Assembly (NCBI GenBank): GCA_965222065.1
Contig: OZ244933.1
Location: 744,001-808,000, forward strand
Direction: 5' to 3'
DNA length: 64,000 nucleotides
Source: GM7GCV1 sp965222065
GTDB lineage: Bacteria; Pseudomonadota; Gammaproteobacteria; Pseudomonadales; GM7GCV1
Shown here: positions 24,664 to 34,200 of the stretch, piece by piece
Layout of the letters: the number at the start of each line of letters is the position of its first letter
Numbering within the stretch: position 1 is the first letter of the stretch
Program-made: the position numbers and the translations under genes
Notes under the pieces: model-generated
Told to the model about the DNA's origin: nothing
Databases searched by the model: none
The model's input: only the letters and a program-made list of their open reading frames with translations

Positions 24664-25337
24664 TCGATATACAGAACCTTTACAAATACTACCCGACGGC
24701 ACTTGGCCGCAAGTATGTATTCAAGGATTTGAATCTGAGGATACCGGATATGTGCAATGTCGGTGTTCTGGGGCTCAACGGATCGGGAAAATCGACGCTG
24801 ATCAACTTGCTCAGCGGCAGTGACCAGCCCAACAAGGGCACCATCAAAATTGACGGCTCTGTCTCCTGGCCATTAGGGCTTTCGGGCGGTGTCCAGCCCA
24901 GAATGACGGGGCGGCAAAATGCCGAGTTTGTCTGCCGGATTTACTGCGCATCCCGTAAGGAAATCAACAGAAAACTGGAATTTATCAAGGATTTTTCCGA
25001 TATCGAGGACTTTTTTGAGCTTCCCGTGCGAACCTATTCCAGTGGTATGAAGTCCAAACTGACGTTCGCCATGAGCATGGCATTTGATTTTGATATTTAT
25101 CTGATTGACGAGCTGACTGCCGTGGGCGATGCCCAGTTTCGCCAGAAAAGCAAACAGGCACTCAAGGAAAAGCGGGACAAGGCCAGTTACATTATGGTTT
25201 CCCATAACGTCAACGACCTGATCAAGGATTGCGACCAGATGATTGTTTTACACAAGGGTGAAGTAAAAATGTTCGAAGACGTCGACCAGGGTCTGGATTA
25301 CTACAAGAAAAAAATCAAGGTAAAAGACACAGATTAA
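24660..25337 (+). CDS. kpsT: Capsule ABC transporter ATPase KpsT
   Basis: ATP-binding subunit paired with KpsM. Walker A GLNGSGKS at residues 38-45, a short signature YSSGMKSKL and Walker B IYLIDELTAVGD are present. The short 225-residue form and the SWPLGLSGGVQPRMTGRQN segment are characteristic of KpsT/Wzt without a C-terminal carbohydrate-binding domain, so export should not need O-antigen-type chain recognition. Start and stop overlap kpsM (ATGA) and kpsE (TAATG). Confidence 0.95.
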   Translation: MIDIQNLYKYYPTALGRKYVFKDLNLRIPDMCNVGVLGLNGSGKSTLINLLSGSDQPNKGTIKIDGSVSWPLGLSGGVQPRMTGRQNAEFVCRIYCASRKEINRKLEFIKDFSDIEDFFELPVRTYSSGMKSKLTFAMSMAFDFDIYLIDELTAVGDAQFRQKSKQALKEKRDKASYIMVSHNVNDLIKDCDQMIVLHKGEVKMFEDVDQGLDYYKKKIKVKDTD

Positions 25338-26476
25338 TGAACGACTTAAAGCAACAGGCAGAGGGACTGCTACATTCGGTCAGGGGCTGGCTTCTTACTG
25401 ATGCCGGCAAACTGTTTATTGGGGTAGCCGCCATCCCCTCGCTGTTAACCGCTGCCTATCTCTACCTGCTGGCGCCCGATCGGTACGTCAGCACGTCACA
25501 AATTAGCATTCAGGACTCGAACATGCCCACCGGCTCAAGTGAGTTATTCTCAACGCTGGGGCTTGCCTCTGAAAGAAATAATGACATCCAGCTGCTGGAA
25601 GCCTATTTACAGTCTGCCCAGCTTGCCCAGCTTGCAGATGCCGAGCTGGATGTCAAAGCTCATTACAGTGATAGCCGTGACTTTTTATTTGGTCTCAGTG
25701 CTGATGCGCCCCTGGAGGATTATCACAGCTTCTATCTTAAGCGTGCCAATGTAGGAATTGACACTTTGACACAGCTCCTCACTGTGACCACGGAAGGTTA
25801 TACACCGGAATTTGCCTTGCAATTGAATAACTTCCTGATATCTGAGGGCGAGCGGGTCATAAACCAGCTCAACCAGGACGTTGCCCGCTCGGAAATGGTA
25901 TTCGCCGAAGAAGAAGTGGCCCGAAGCCTGCGCCTGTTACGGGAAGCGCAAACAGAGTTGGCGCAGTACCAAAGCCGCGAGGATGTTACCGTTCCCCAAA
26001 GCGAAGGGGAATCCATCCTTTCTGTGATTAATGGAATGGAAGCCACCCTGGCAGAAGCCAAGATACAGCTGAATGAAACCCTGAGTTATTTGAGCCCCGA
26101 GTCGCCACAGGCAAAAGCGCTGTCCACCAAAATTGCAGCACTGGAGTCACAGATTCAGGAACAAAAGGCTCGAATTGTGGGAAGCAGCGGTTCAGATGAA
26201 GCATTGACCCGCCTCCAGATTGAATACAATGAGCTTTTGTTTAACGTGGAGTTGGCCAAGGTGGTTTACGAATCAGCGATCAGCTCCTATGAATTGGCCA
26301 GAAGCGAGTCCACCAAACAACTAAAACACCTTTTGGTTCCTTCACCACCGATTATGCCGGAAAAGGCCGAATTGCCGGAACGCGCATACTGGTGGACAAC
26401 CATGACGCTGATTTATCTGGCCCTGTATGGTGTTGTGAAAATGGTCCAGCGATCCATTCGTGAGCATCAGGATTAA
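25337..26476 (+). CDS. kpsE: Capsule export inner-membrane protein KpsE (PCP family)
   Basis: Polysaccharide co-polymerase-like protein bridging the KpsMT transporter and KpsD. It has a membrane segment near residues 28-47 (LFIGVAAIPSLLTAAYLYLLA), a Wzz-like domain, a coiled-coil stretch at about 180-280 (EEVARSLRLLREAQTELAQYQSRED) and a second membrane segment near 350-366. 379 residues against 382 in E. coli. It is coupled to kpsT by TAATG. Confidence 0.92.
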   Translation: MNDLKQQAEGLLHSVRGWLLTDAGKLFIGVAAIPSLLTAAYLYLLAPDRYVSTSQISIQDSNMPTGSSELFSTLGLASERNNDIQLLEAYLQSAQLAQLADAELDVKAHYSDSRDFLFGLSADAPLEDYHSFYLKRANVGIDTLTQLLTVTTEGYTPEFALQLNNFLISEGERVINQLNQDVARSEMVFAEEEVARSLRLLREAQTELAQYQSREDVTVPQSEGESILSVINGMEATLAEAKIQLNETLSYLSPESPQAKALSTKIAALESQIQEQKARIVGSSGSDEALTRLQIEYNELLFNVELAKVVYESAISSYELARSESTKQLKHLLVPSPPIMPEKAELPERAYWWTTMTLIYLALYGVVKMVQRSIREHQD

Positions 26477-26507
26477 GCATCTGCGCTCACTCCCAGGCCA
26501 AGCTGTA

Positions 26508-28421
26508 ATGCCCATAAAAATCGCTTCTGCAATCAATAGCGTCCAGCTACTGGAAAGCAAGGATATCCGGCGCACGGGCCTGGTTGAGATCCGGCTTAAG
26601 CAGACAAGGCCCCAAATCTACCTTGAGTCCGAATTGACGGTAAAAAGAAGTACGGGAGCGGTTCGAAAATACAAGATTACTCTTCGCCCTGGCGCCGAGC
26701 GAAGCCGAATTATCCGACTTTGGAAAGATACCGAAAGCATTTCCATACGAACCCTGCGATCAGAGACCTCTTTTGAGCTCGAATACGTTTCCCTGGTCAA
26801 GTTCCCCATGGCCATTAATGCCTGGATTGTCTGGCAGCGGTTAAAACATTACAAGAAGGCACTACCTCAAAATACCTATTTGATATGGCGGGCATACAGC
26901 CAGACGTTTGATACACGTCTGGGCATTGCCAACTACCAGTCCTGGATTCGACATACCGAGCCCGAACTAATGACTGGCCAGACAAAGGAAAGCGACCACC
27001 CTGCGGGCAATCAAAAACAGCTAAATCTGGTTGTCTATCCGGGACAACAGGAATCCTCCAGACAGCTATTGTCGGCCGTCGGTTCCCATGGACGAGTGTT
27101 TGACCTGTCAGGCAAAAACCCGGAAGAAATCAATAAGCTGGTTGAATCCATTAAAGGCGACGCCTCTGGCAAGGAACAGTACTTTTTCTTTTTATCGACC
27201 GATGACCGGCTGGCTCCAGGTGCTACCGAACGGATATGTGCCGAACTGGCCAAAACTGACGCTAGCATTATTTATACAGACGAAGACCGGCTAATCCACA
27301 ACAAACGTGACAAGCCGGAGTTCAAACCAGACTGGAACCCCGAGTATTTCCTTGAAAGCAACTACACGGGCAGAGCCGTTATATTTGCCTCCCGGCATAT
27401 TAAACATCTGGATTTCCAGACCTTTTTCCCCACTCTGGACAATATTGGAAATATCCTCGCCAAAGCAGCTCGACAGGAAGACATGCAGGTTGCCCATATA
27501 CCGGGCATTTGCCTTCACCGATATTCCGAAAAGGCAGTTTATCGTTATCGACCACCAGGGGGCGAGATTCCATGCCACTCTCTCGACAACGGCCAGCCAA
27601 GTGTCGATATCCTGATCCCAACAAGGGACAAACTGGATATCCTTGAGCCATGCGTGCGCTCAATTCTTGAGAAAACAGCCTATCAAAACTTCCGCATCAG
27701 CATTCTGGACAACGAAAGCCGGGAAACAGAAACGCTCCGATTTTTTGAGAAAATTGAGACTCATCCCCGGGTACGGGTACTTAAATACCCTTATCCTTTC
27801 AATTACTCGGCAATTAATAACTTTGGTGCCAGCCAGTCAGACGCAGATGTACTGATCTTGCTGAATAATGATATTGAAGTCATTAATTCAGACTGGATCG
27901 AGGCGCTTGTAAAACAGGCCATGCGCCCAAATATCGGTTGTGTGGGTGCCAAGCTGTATTATCCCAATGGCTGGATACAACATGCTGGCGTCATACTGGG
28001 TGTCGGCGATATTGCCGGACACAGCCACCGTTTTTATCCTGGCGAAAGCCGGGGTTACATGAACCGTCTAATCAGCACGCAGAGAATTTCCGCAGTGACG
28101 GCCGCCTGTCTGGCCATTCGGAAAACTGTTTGGGATGCGATTGGTGGTCTGGACGAAGAAAACCTGAGTGTGGCATACAACGATGTGGATCTTTGTTTGC
28201 GTGCACAGGAAGCCGGGTATCACAATATATGGACCCCGGAAGCCGAGCTGATTCACCATGAGTCTATCAGCAGGGGCCAGGACGATACGCCCGAAAAGAA
28301 AAGGCGTTATCAAAAAGAAGTAAAATACATGAAACAGCGTTGGCAAAAGCAGTTGGGGCAAGACCCTTTCTACCACCCGGCCCTTTCAAACAATAGAGAA
28401 GATTTTTCACTGAAGTCATGA
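26508..28421 (+). CDS. Large glycosyltransferase, GT2 domain C-terminal
   Basis: 637 residues. The C-terminal half from about residue 365 is a GT-A family 2 transferase: VDILIPTRDKLDILEPCVRSIL, the NNDIEV metal site and NDVDLCLR acceptor-loop acid. The middle (about 175-330) looks like a degenerate second GT2-like half (FFFLSTDDRLAPGATERICAEL, YTDEDRLI, FKPDWNPEYFL), an arrangement common in capsule and O-antigen polymerising or rhamnosyl transferases. The ATG at 26508 is preferred; an in-frame GTG at 26460 would overlap kpsE by 17 bases. Its stop overlaps the next gene (ATGA). It likely builds the capsule repeat; the sugar cannot be told. Confidence 0.85.
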   Translation: MPIKIASAINSVQLLESKDIRRTGLVEIRLKQTRPQIYLESELTVKRSTGAVRKYKITLRPGAERSRIIRLWKDTESISIRTLRSETSFELEYVSLVKFPMAINAWIVWQRLKHYKKALPQNTYLIWRAYSQTFDTRLGIANYQSWIRHTEPELMTGQTKESDHPAGNQKQLNLVVYPGQQESSRQLLSAVGSHGRVFDLSGKNPEEINKLVESIKGDASGKEQYFFFLSTDDRLAPGATERICAELAKTDASIIYTDEDRLIHNKRDKPEFKPDWNPEYFLESNYTGRAVIFASRHIKHLDFQTFFPTLDNIGNILAKAARQEDMQVAHIPGICLHRYSEKAVYRYRPPGGEIPCHSLDNGQPSVDILIPTRDKLDILEPCVRSILEKTAYQNFRISILDNESRETETLRFFEKIETHPRVRVLKYPYPFNYSAINNFGASQSDADVLILLNNDIEVINSDWIEALVKQAMRPNIGCVGAKLYYPNGWIQHAGVILGVGDIAGHSHRFYPGESRGYMNRLISTQRISAVTAACLAIRKTVWDAIGGLDEENLSVAYNDVDLCLRAQEAGYHNIWTPEAELIHHESISRGQDDTPEKKRRYQKEVKYMKQRWQKQLGQDPFYHPALSNNREDFSLKS

Positions 28422-29212
28422 ACAACCTATACGAACTGGATCAGTCGCAGATCGACAAATTCTACGATGATGGCTTTTTGCTGCTGGATTACACGATCGA
28501 TTTATCATTGATTGACCAGGCCTTGCAGGATATGCAGAGCCTGCACAAAACAAAACCTAAAAAAGACTCCTACCAACATGGCGAGCGAGTTCAGGATGCC
28601 TGGAAATACAGTCAGGCAGTACATGCCCTGGCCACAGAAAAAAATGTCTTGCGTGCACTGGATAAACTCTACGGGCGCAAGGCACTGCCATTTCAAACTC
28701 TCAACTTCCCGATCGGCACACAACAAAAGCTCCATTCAGACACCGTCCACTTTAACTCCATGCCTTCCGGTTTTATGGCCGGGGCCTGGATTGCACTGGA
28801 AGATGTGGACATGGAAAACGGGGCACTGATCTACTACCCAGGCAGCCATAAGCTCAAGGAATACAACATGCAGGATCTCGGCTATGAAGCCGGTAGAAAG
28901 CATTACCCTGACTATGAGAACTTCATGGAAAACTGGGCCAAAACCTCGGGCAATGAACCCTACTACGGGGTGATGAAGAAAGGCCAGGTCTTGCTGTGGC
29001 ATGCCAACCTGCTTCATGGTGGCTCAAAACATATTGATAAAAAGCGTACGCGTCACTCCCAGGTTACCCATTATTTCTTTGAGGGGTGTAAATACTATAC
29101 GCCAATGTCCTCCACACCCGACAAGATACACTGGCGCAACCCCACCTGGATTCCACGCGAACCCGAGAGTCTGGCAGCCAGGTTCAAACGATTTGTTTTT
29201 TCTCACCAATGA
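28418..29212 (+). CDS. Phytanoyl-CoA dioxygenase (PhyH) family oxygenase 1
   Basis: Fe(II)/2-oxoglutarate oxygenase fold, 264 residues. The metal triad is visible as H106-x-D108 (KLHSDTVHF) and H200 (NLLHGGS), with Arg210/212 as the likely 2-oxoglutarate anchor. PhyH proteins hydroxylate lipids, amino acids or small molecules; this subgroup is frequent in polysaccharide loci. Translation is coupled to the glycosyltransferase before it (ATGA), which argues for action on the capsule glycan or its lipid. The substrate is unknown. A second PhyH protein lies at 41084. Confidence 0.85.
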   Translation: MNNLYELDQSQIDKFYDDGFLLLDYTIDLSLIDQALQDMQSLHKTKPKKDSYQHGERVQDAWKYSQAVHALATEKNVLRALDKLYGRKALPFQTLNFPIGTQQKLHSDTVHFNSMPSGFMAGAWIALEDVDMENGALIYYPGSHKLKEYNMQDLGYEAGRKHYPDYENFMENWAKTSGNEPYYGVMKKGQVLLWHANLLHGGSKHIDKKRTRHSQVTHYFFEGCKYYTPMSSTPDKIHWRNPTWIPREPESLAARFKRFVFSHQ

Positions 29213-29278
29213 CGACGGATCAACCGGGATATTGGCAAATGTGCGTTCTTTGCCAATAAAGAATTACGGAAGCCACAC

Positions 29279-29983
29279 ATGATTTTTTTTACCTCCCCTT
29301 TGGAAAAACTTCGGGGACACCTGAACGGTCAGGTCTATCTGTGGGTCATTGGTTCGCCCAGATCCGGCAGCACCTACCTGACCCTGTCACTTGGGAAAAA
29401 TACCAGTCACTGTTTCAATGAGCCAATCAAAATCCCCATGTTTAAACGGGATAACGTGGATAACTGGAAATTTCCGGCATGCCGCTCCATTGTTTTTAAG
29501 TGGTGCGAAAACCATGAAATGGCAGACAAGATTATCGAGCGTTTTCCCAACTCGTATTTTCTCCATACCATCCGCGATCCGGCGAACAATATCTACTCCA
29601 TTGCCCATCCAAAGTCGGACTCCTGGCCTAGGAGAGAGTTTGAACAGCTTGGCGAAGAGGAGGCGACAAGAATCCAAAATGCCGTTGGTTTGTGGGAGCA
29701 CTACATGGCGGGATGTCTTGGCGTGCGGGACAAGTACCCGGATCACTATATCCCGGTACCCTACACAGCCATGCCAACGTATTTCCCGATCATCGAGAAT
29801 AAAATCCAGCTCAGGCTGAAGCGCAAGCTGAAATTTACTGATCGTGACCTTGAAGCAGCCTATCTTGAGGATATTGAACGGGTTATCTCCAAAAACGTGC
29901 TGGCAAAAAGACTGTCCAGGGAAGTCAGAAAAATCTGTCTGGACGCAGAAAAAGAACGGGATGAGTTTCAGCAGGAATCCTGA
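29279..29983 (+). CDS. Sulfotransferase family protein
   Basis: 234 residues with the PAPS-binding signatures of sulfotransferases: the 5'-phosphosulfate loop GSPRSGST at residues 25-32, and a 3'-phosphate motif FLHTIRDPANNIYSIAHPKS near 95-115. This points to transfer of sulfate from PAPS onto the capsule glycan or the polyketide lipid. It lies 66 bases after PhyH 1. Some relatives with the same fold transfer no sulfate, so the chemistry is inferred from motifs only. Confidence 0.8.
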   Translation: MIFFTSPLEKLRGHLNGQVYLWVIGSPRSGSTYLTLSLGKNTSHCFNEPIKIPMFKRDNVDNWKFPACRSIVFKWCENHEMADKIIERFPNSYFLHTIRDPANNIYSIAHPKSDSWPRREFEQLGEEEATRIQNAVGLWEHYMAGCLGVRDKYPDHYIPVPYTAMPTYFPIIENKIQLRLKRKLKFTDRDLEAAYLEDIERVISKNVLAKRLSREVRKICLDAEKERDEFQQES

Positions 29984-30073
29984 TCAATCATGACTGTCGT
30001 CTCGACCCCCCTGCTTAGGCAATGTATAAACGCTCACTCCTGAAGGGCAAAAGCAACTTTTATCGGGCAGCCA

Positions 30074-31093
30074 ATGCAACAACGGACAATATACTTACTT
30101 AGCGACGGCTGCTACCCGACCGAGGATCTCTATTTTCGTGGCATCATTTCCAGCCGACTAAGGCAGAAAGGTATAGGTCGGGAAAAATACATTAACTGCA
30201 AACAAACACACCCGGACTACTTGCGAGCGCGGTTGTCTGATAATGACATTATTATTATCTTTCGCACGCTGCCACCGATATGGGCGCTCTCATTACCTGA
30301 ACTATACGAGCAGGCACACAAGACAATCTATGTTCTCGATGATGACCTGCGGGTGGCCGCAAGTACAGACAGCCTGCCGGAGACATACCGCAATCGTATC
30401 GGACACTTTGCCGAGCATTATCATCGTTTGCTTCTTGACCACAGTCATTGCCTGGTGGTCAGCTCGAGATACCTGGCCGGTCAATACGCCGATTACTCCC
30501 CTGCCTTGCTACCACCCAGCCTGCTGATCAATAAGAACAAGTCCAGCGACCCCAAGGCCAAAAAAAAATGGATTTGCTACCACGCAACGCGATCACATGA
30601 AAAAGACCTTCAGTTTGTCGCACCAGCGCTTGAGAAAATCCTGTCCAGACCCAGCACTGCATTTGAGTCACTCATTGGCAATTCCACCCCCAAGTCTCTC
30701 AGCATACGGTCCAACGTGGTTGCACGAAGCCCAAAATCCTGGCGCAGCTTCCAACTATTTCAACGTATCTGCGTGCGTCATATTGGGCTGGCTCCCCTGC
30801 TCGATACGCCATACAATCTGGGAAAGTCACACATAAAATTTTTGGACATTGCGGCCGTTGGTTCGGTTGGGATATTCAGTAATCGCTCTCCCTATTCGGA
30901 CGTTGTAGAGCATGGAGAAAATGGTTTACTCGCCAATGATGACCCCGATGAGTGGTTCCAGCATCTGGATTACCTGCTTGCCAATCCAAAAATCGCTGCG
31001 GATATGGCCTTCAACGCTCGTCAAACTGCCTTTAAAATAGGCCATCCGGGGCGGGCATACCGATTTTGGCGACAACTTCTGACAGAAAACTGA
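30074..31093 (+). CDS. Glycosyltransferase-like protein (GT-B type)
   Basis: 339 residues. The C-terminal part has the layout of a GT-B donor-binding domain (KFLDIAAVGSVGIFSNRSPYSDVVEHGENGLLANDDPDEWFQHLDYLL), with the Glu/Gly-rich loop usual in GT4-like enzymes. The N-terminal part has IYLLSDGCYPTEDLYFRGIISSRL and a DDD at the end of a strand (YVLDDDLRV). The canonical EX7E motif is not obvious, so the exact family is unsure. It lies 90 bases after the sulfotransferase and 155 bases before the PKS and is probably one of the capsule-repeat transferases. Confidence 0.68.
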   Translation: MQQRTIYLLSDGCYPTEDLYFRGIISSRLRQKGIGREKYINCKQTHPDYLRARLSDNDIIIIFRTLPPIWALSLPELYEQAHKTIYVLDDDLRVAASTDSLPETYRNRIGHFAEHYHRLLLDHSHCLVVSSRYLAGQYADYSPALLPPSLLINKNKSSDPKAKKKWICYHATRSHEKDLQFVAPALEKILSRPSTAFESLIGNSTPKSLSIRSNVVARSPKSWRSFQLFQRICVRHIGLAPLLDTPYNLGKSHIKFLDIAAVGSVGIFSNRSPYSDVVEHGENGLLANDDPDEWFQHLDYLLANPKIAADMAFNARQTAFKIGHPGRAYRFWRQLLTEN

Positions 31094-31248
31094 GAGATAC
31101 TTCCTATACAACGTGGAATTAGACGCATTTCTCCTTGTGCCTTGCCCAAAAAATCGCGTTTTAGGTCAAAACCAACGCAAAATACTAGTATGATTCATGC
31201 TACATAGACTTTACGATTTCGTGACAATATAGAAACTGCAGAGCGTAT

Positions 31249-34200
31249 ATGCCAAACAAAAAACAAAGGATAGCCATTGTCGGCATGGCCTTCCGGTTTC
31301 CGGGAGATATTGATAATCAGGAAAAATTTTGGGATGCGCTCACGACTAAAAAGGATCTGGTTACCGAAGTTGGCGAAGACCGCTGGGATACCAGAATACT
31401 CAAACACTCCCGAAAGTCTGAAGCAGGGAAAAGCTATGTATTCTCCGCCGGCCAACTGAATCGAATCCAGGAGTTCGATGCGCAGTTTTTCGGTATTTCT
31501 CCCCGTGAAGCTGCCCAAATGGACCCTCAGCAGCGCATTCTGCTTGAGCTGACCTGGGAGGCCATGGAAAATGCCGCCGTCAACCCGGAAACCCTCGAGG
31601 GTTCGGACACAGCAGTCTACGTGGGCATTGCCAGCACGGATTATGCCCAGCGCCGCATGGATGACTTCTCGTCTGCAGACGCTTATTCCATGACCGGGGC
31701 AACAGCCAGCATTGCGTCTAACCGTATCTCCTATATTTTTGATTTGCACGGGCCGAGCATGTCCATAGATACCGCATGCTCAAGCTCACTGGTTGCCCTC
31801 CATCAAGCCTGTAATTCCATCTGGAAAGGTGAAGCCAGCAAGGCGCTGGTTGGCGGCGTTAACCTGTTGCTACATCCTTTTGGCTTCGTTGGTTTTTCCA
31901 AGGCATCGATGCTGTCACCCAATGGCCGATGCCGGGCATTTGATGCCGATGGCAACGGCTATGTTCGCTCTGAAGGCTGCTCGGTTTTGTACCTGAAGCC
32001 GCTTGAACAGGCAGAAAAGGATGGCGACCGTATTCACGCGGTGATCGTTAACACGGGGGTAAACTCGGATGGGAGAACCAACGGCATTACCATGCCCAGC
32101 TTTGATGGACAGTCCGCCCTGTTAAAAAAGGTCTATGAAGACGCCGACATCAATGTCAACGAAATTGACTATATTGAAGCCCACGGAACGGGAACCTCTG
32201 TTGGTGACCCGATCGAGGCCACAGCGATTGGCGAAACGCTGGCAAAGCTGCGTTCGCACAAACACTTTCTGCCCATTGGTTCGGTCAAAACCAATGTGGG
32301 GCATATGGAAACGGCCTCGGGTATGGCAGGCATTGTCAAAACCATACTTTGCCTGAAGCATCGGGCGGTACCAGCCAATCTGCACTTTGACACTCCCAAC
32401 CCCAATATTGATTTCGATGGACTGAACATTCGTGTCGTCGATGAATTTTCCAACTTCGCGGAATCGGAAAAACCATTAATTGCCGGCGTCAACTCCTTCG
32501 GATTTGGTGGCGCCAACTCCCACGTCATTCTTGAAGAGTACCGTGACACCAGGGAGCGTAGCGAGGAAATACCCGAGGACATCGACATCCCGCCCCTGTT
32601 CCTGTCAGCGGCCTGTCCGGCGGCACTCAAACAAATGGCGGAACAATACGCTGATTTCCTGCGCACCAATTCTGCCTGGTATTACGATATCGCATACCAG
32701 CTGGCGCACAAGCGAGCGCATCTGAACAATGGCCTGGCTGTCAAGGCAAAGTCTGTTAGCGGCCTCATTCGTGCCCTGAGGAGCTACATCGAAGGCGCTG
32801 AAAACTCACCTGTTGTTACCCAGACTCTGGTTAATAAACAGGCTTCCCTGGCATTTATCTATTCAGGTAACGGCTCGCAATGGCTGGGAATGGGCCGGGA
32901 GCTCTATGCCGCTGACTCGTTTTTTGCCGAGAGACTGCGTGAAGTGGATAGTCTTCTCAGCGAGCACGTCGATTATTCTATTATTGAAGAACTGCACGCA
33001 GAGCCAGAAAACTCCCGATTCCATCTCACTGAGATAGCGCAACCTGCCCTCTTTGCCGTGCAAGTGGGTATTACAGAATGGCTTGCTGACCAGGGTGTAA
33101 AACCCAAAGCTGTTGCAGGCCATAGTGTCGGCGAAGTCACCGCTGCCTGGGCAGCCGGAGCACTTAGCCTGAAACAGGCTGTCCATGTCATCGTGGAACG
33201 CAGTGCAGCACAGGGTATGACCCGAGGCACGGGACGCATGGCCGCGATGGGATTAAGTCTGGAAGACACTGAAAGCCTGATTGCAGAACTCGGCCTTAGT
33301 AACCAGGTAGAGATTGCCGGGATGAATAGCCCAAAGTCGGTAACATTAGCCGGTCCATTACCTGCTCTGCAAAAGCTGGAAACCCTGGCCGAACAGCGAG
33401 ATATTTTTTACCGTATTCTGGATCTGGACTACGCGTTCCACAGCAAATATATGGAACCCGTAAAAGACCGACTGCTTACTTCACTTGAAAGCTTGCGCCC
33501 CGGTCAAACCTCTGTACCGATGTACTCAACGGTCACAGGCAACCAGATCGACGGAAGGAAGTTTACTGCCCAGTACTGGTGGGACAATGTTCGACAACCT
33601 GTAGCATTCGGCAAGGCTGTCGAAACCATGATAGAAGATGGCTTCCATGTTTTTATGGATGTTGGCCCACACCCCATCATGCGTGGGTACCTCAATGAAT
33701 GTTTGCGTCATGCCAATGTGCGCGGCCTGGTCAGCCCGACCCTGTTGCGAAAATCCGATGAAGTCCAGGATATCCAGCGAGCCCTGCTAAGCGTGCACCT
33801 GGCCGGGGCTTATATGGATCTCGACAAACATTTCCCGGTGTGTGGCACCCATATCGACCTGCCCACCTATCCATGGCAACACCAGGAATACTGGCACGAT
33901 GTGACAAACGAGGGGTATAACCTCACCGGCCGTAAAATAGAACACCCTCTGCTGGGTTACCGCCTGAAACCAGGTCTACCCCAGTGGGAGATGCACCTGG
34001 ATAGCGAAAGCGTGCCCTATCTGGCAGACCACGTGGTTGGTAATGGGGAAGTGATGCCAGCCGCCGCCTATGCAGAAATGGCCCTGGCGGCAGCAAAAAT
34101 CTGGTACGAAGAAGGCGACTATCACGAGCTGGAAGATCTGGAAATCCGCTCTCCACTCTTGTTTGAAGCCGACCAGTTACGAACTGTTCGATTTGAACTT

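Noticed and set aside
31094..31248. Promoter candidates before the PKS gene
   Set aside because: AT-rich with a possible TATGAT, but no convincing -35 partner; left uncalled.
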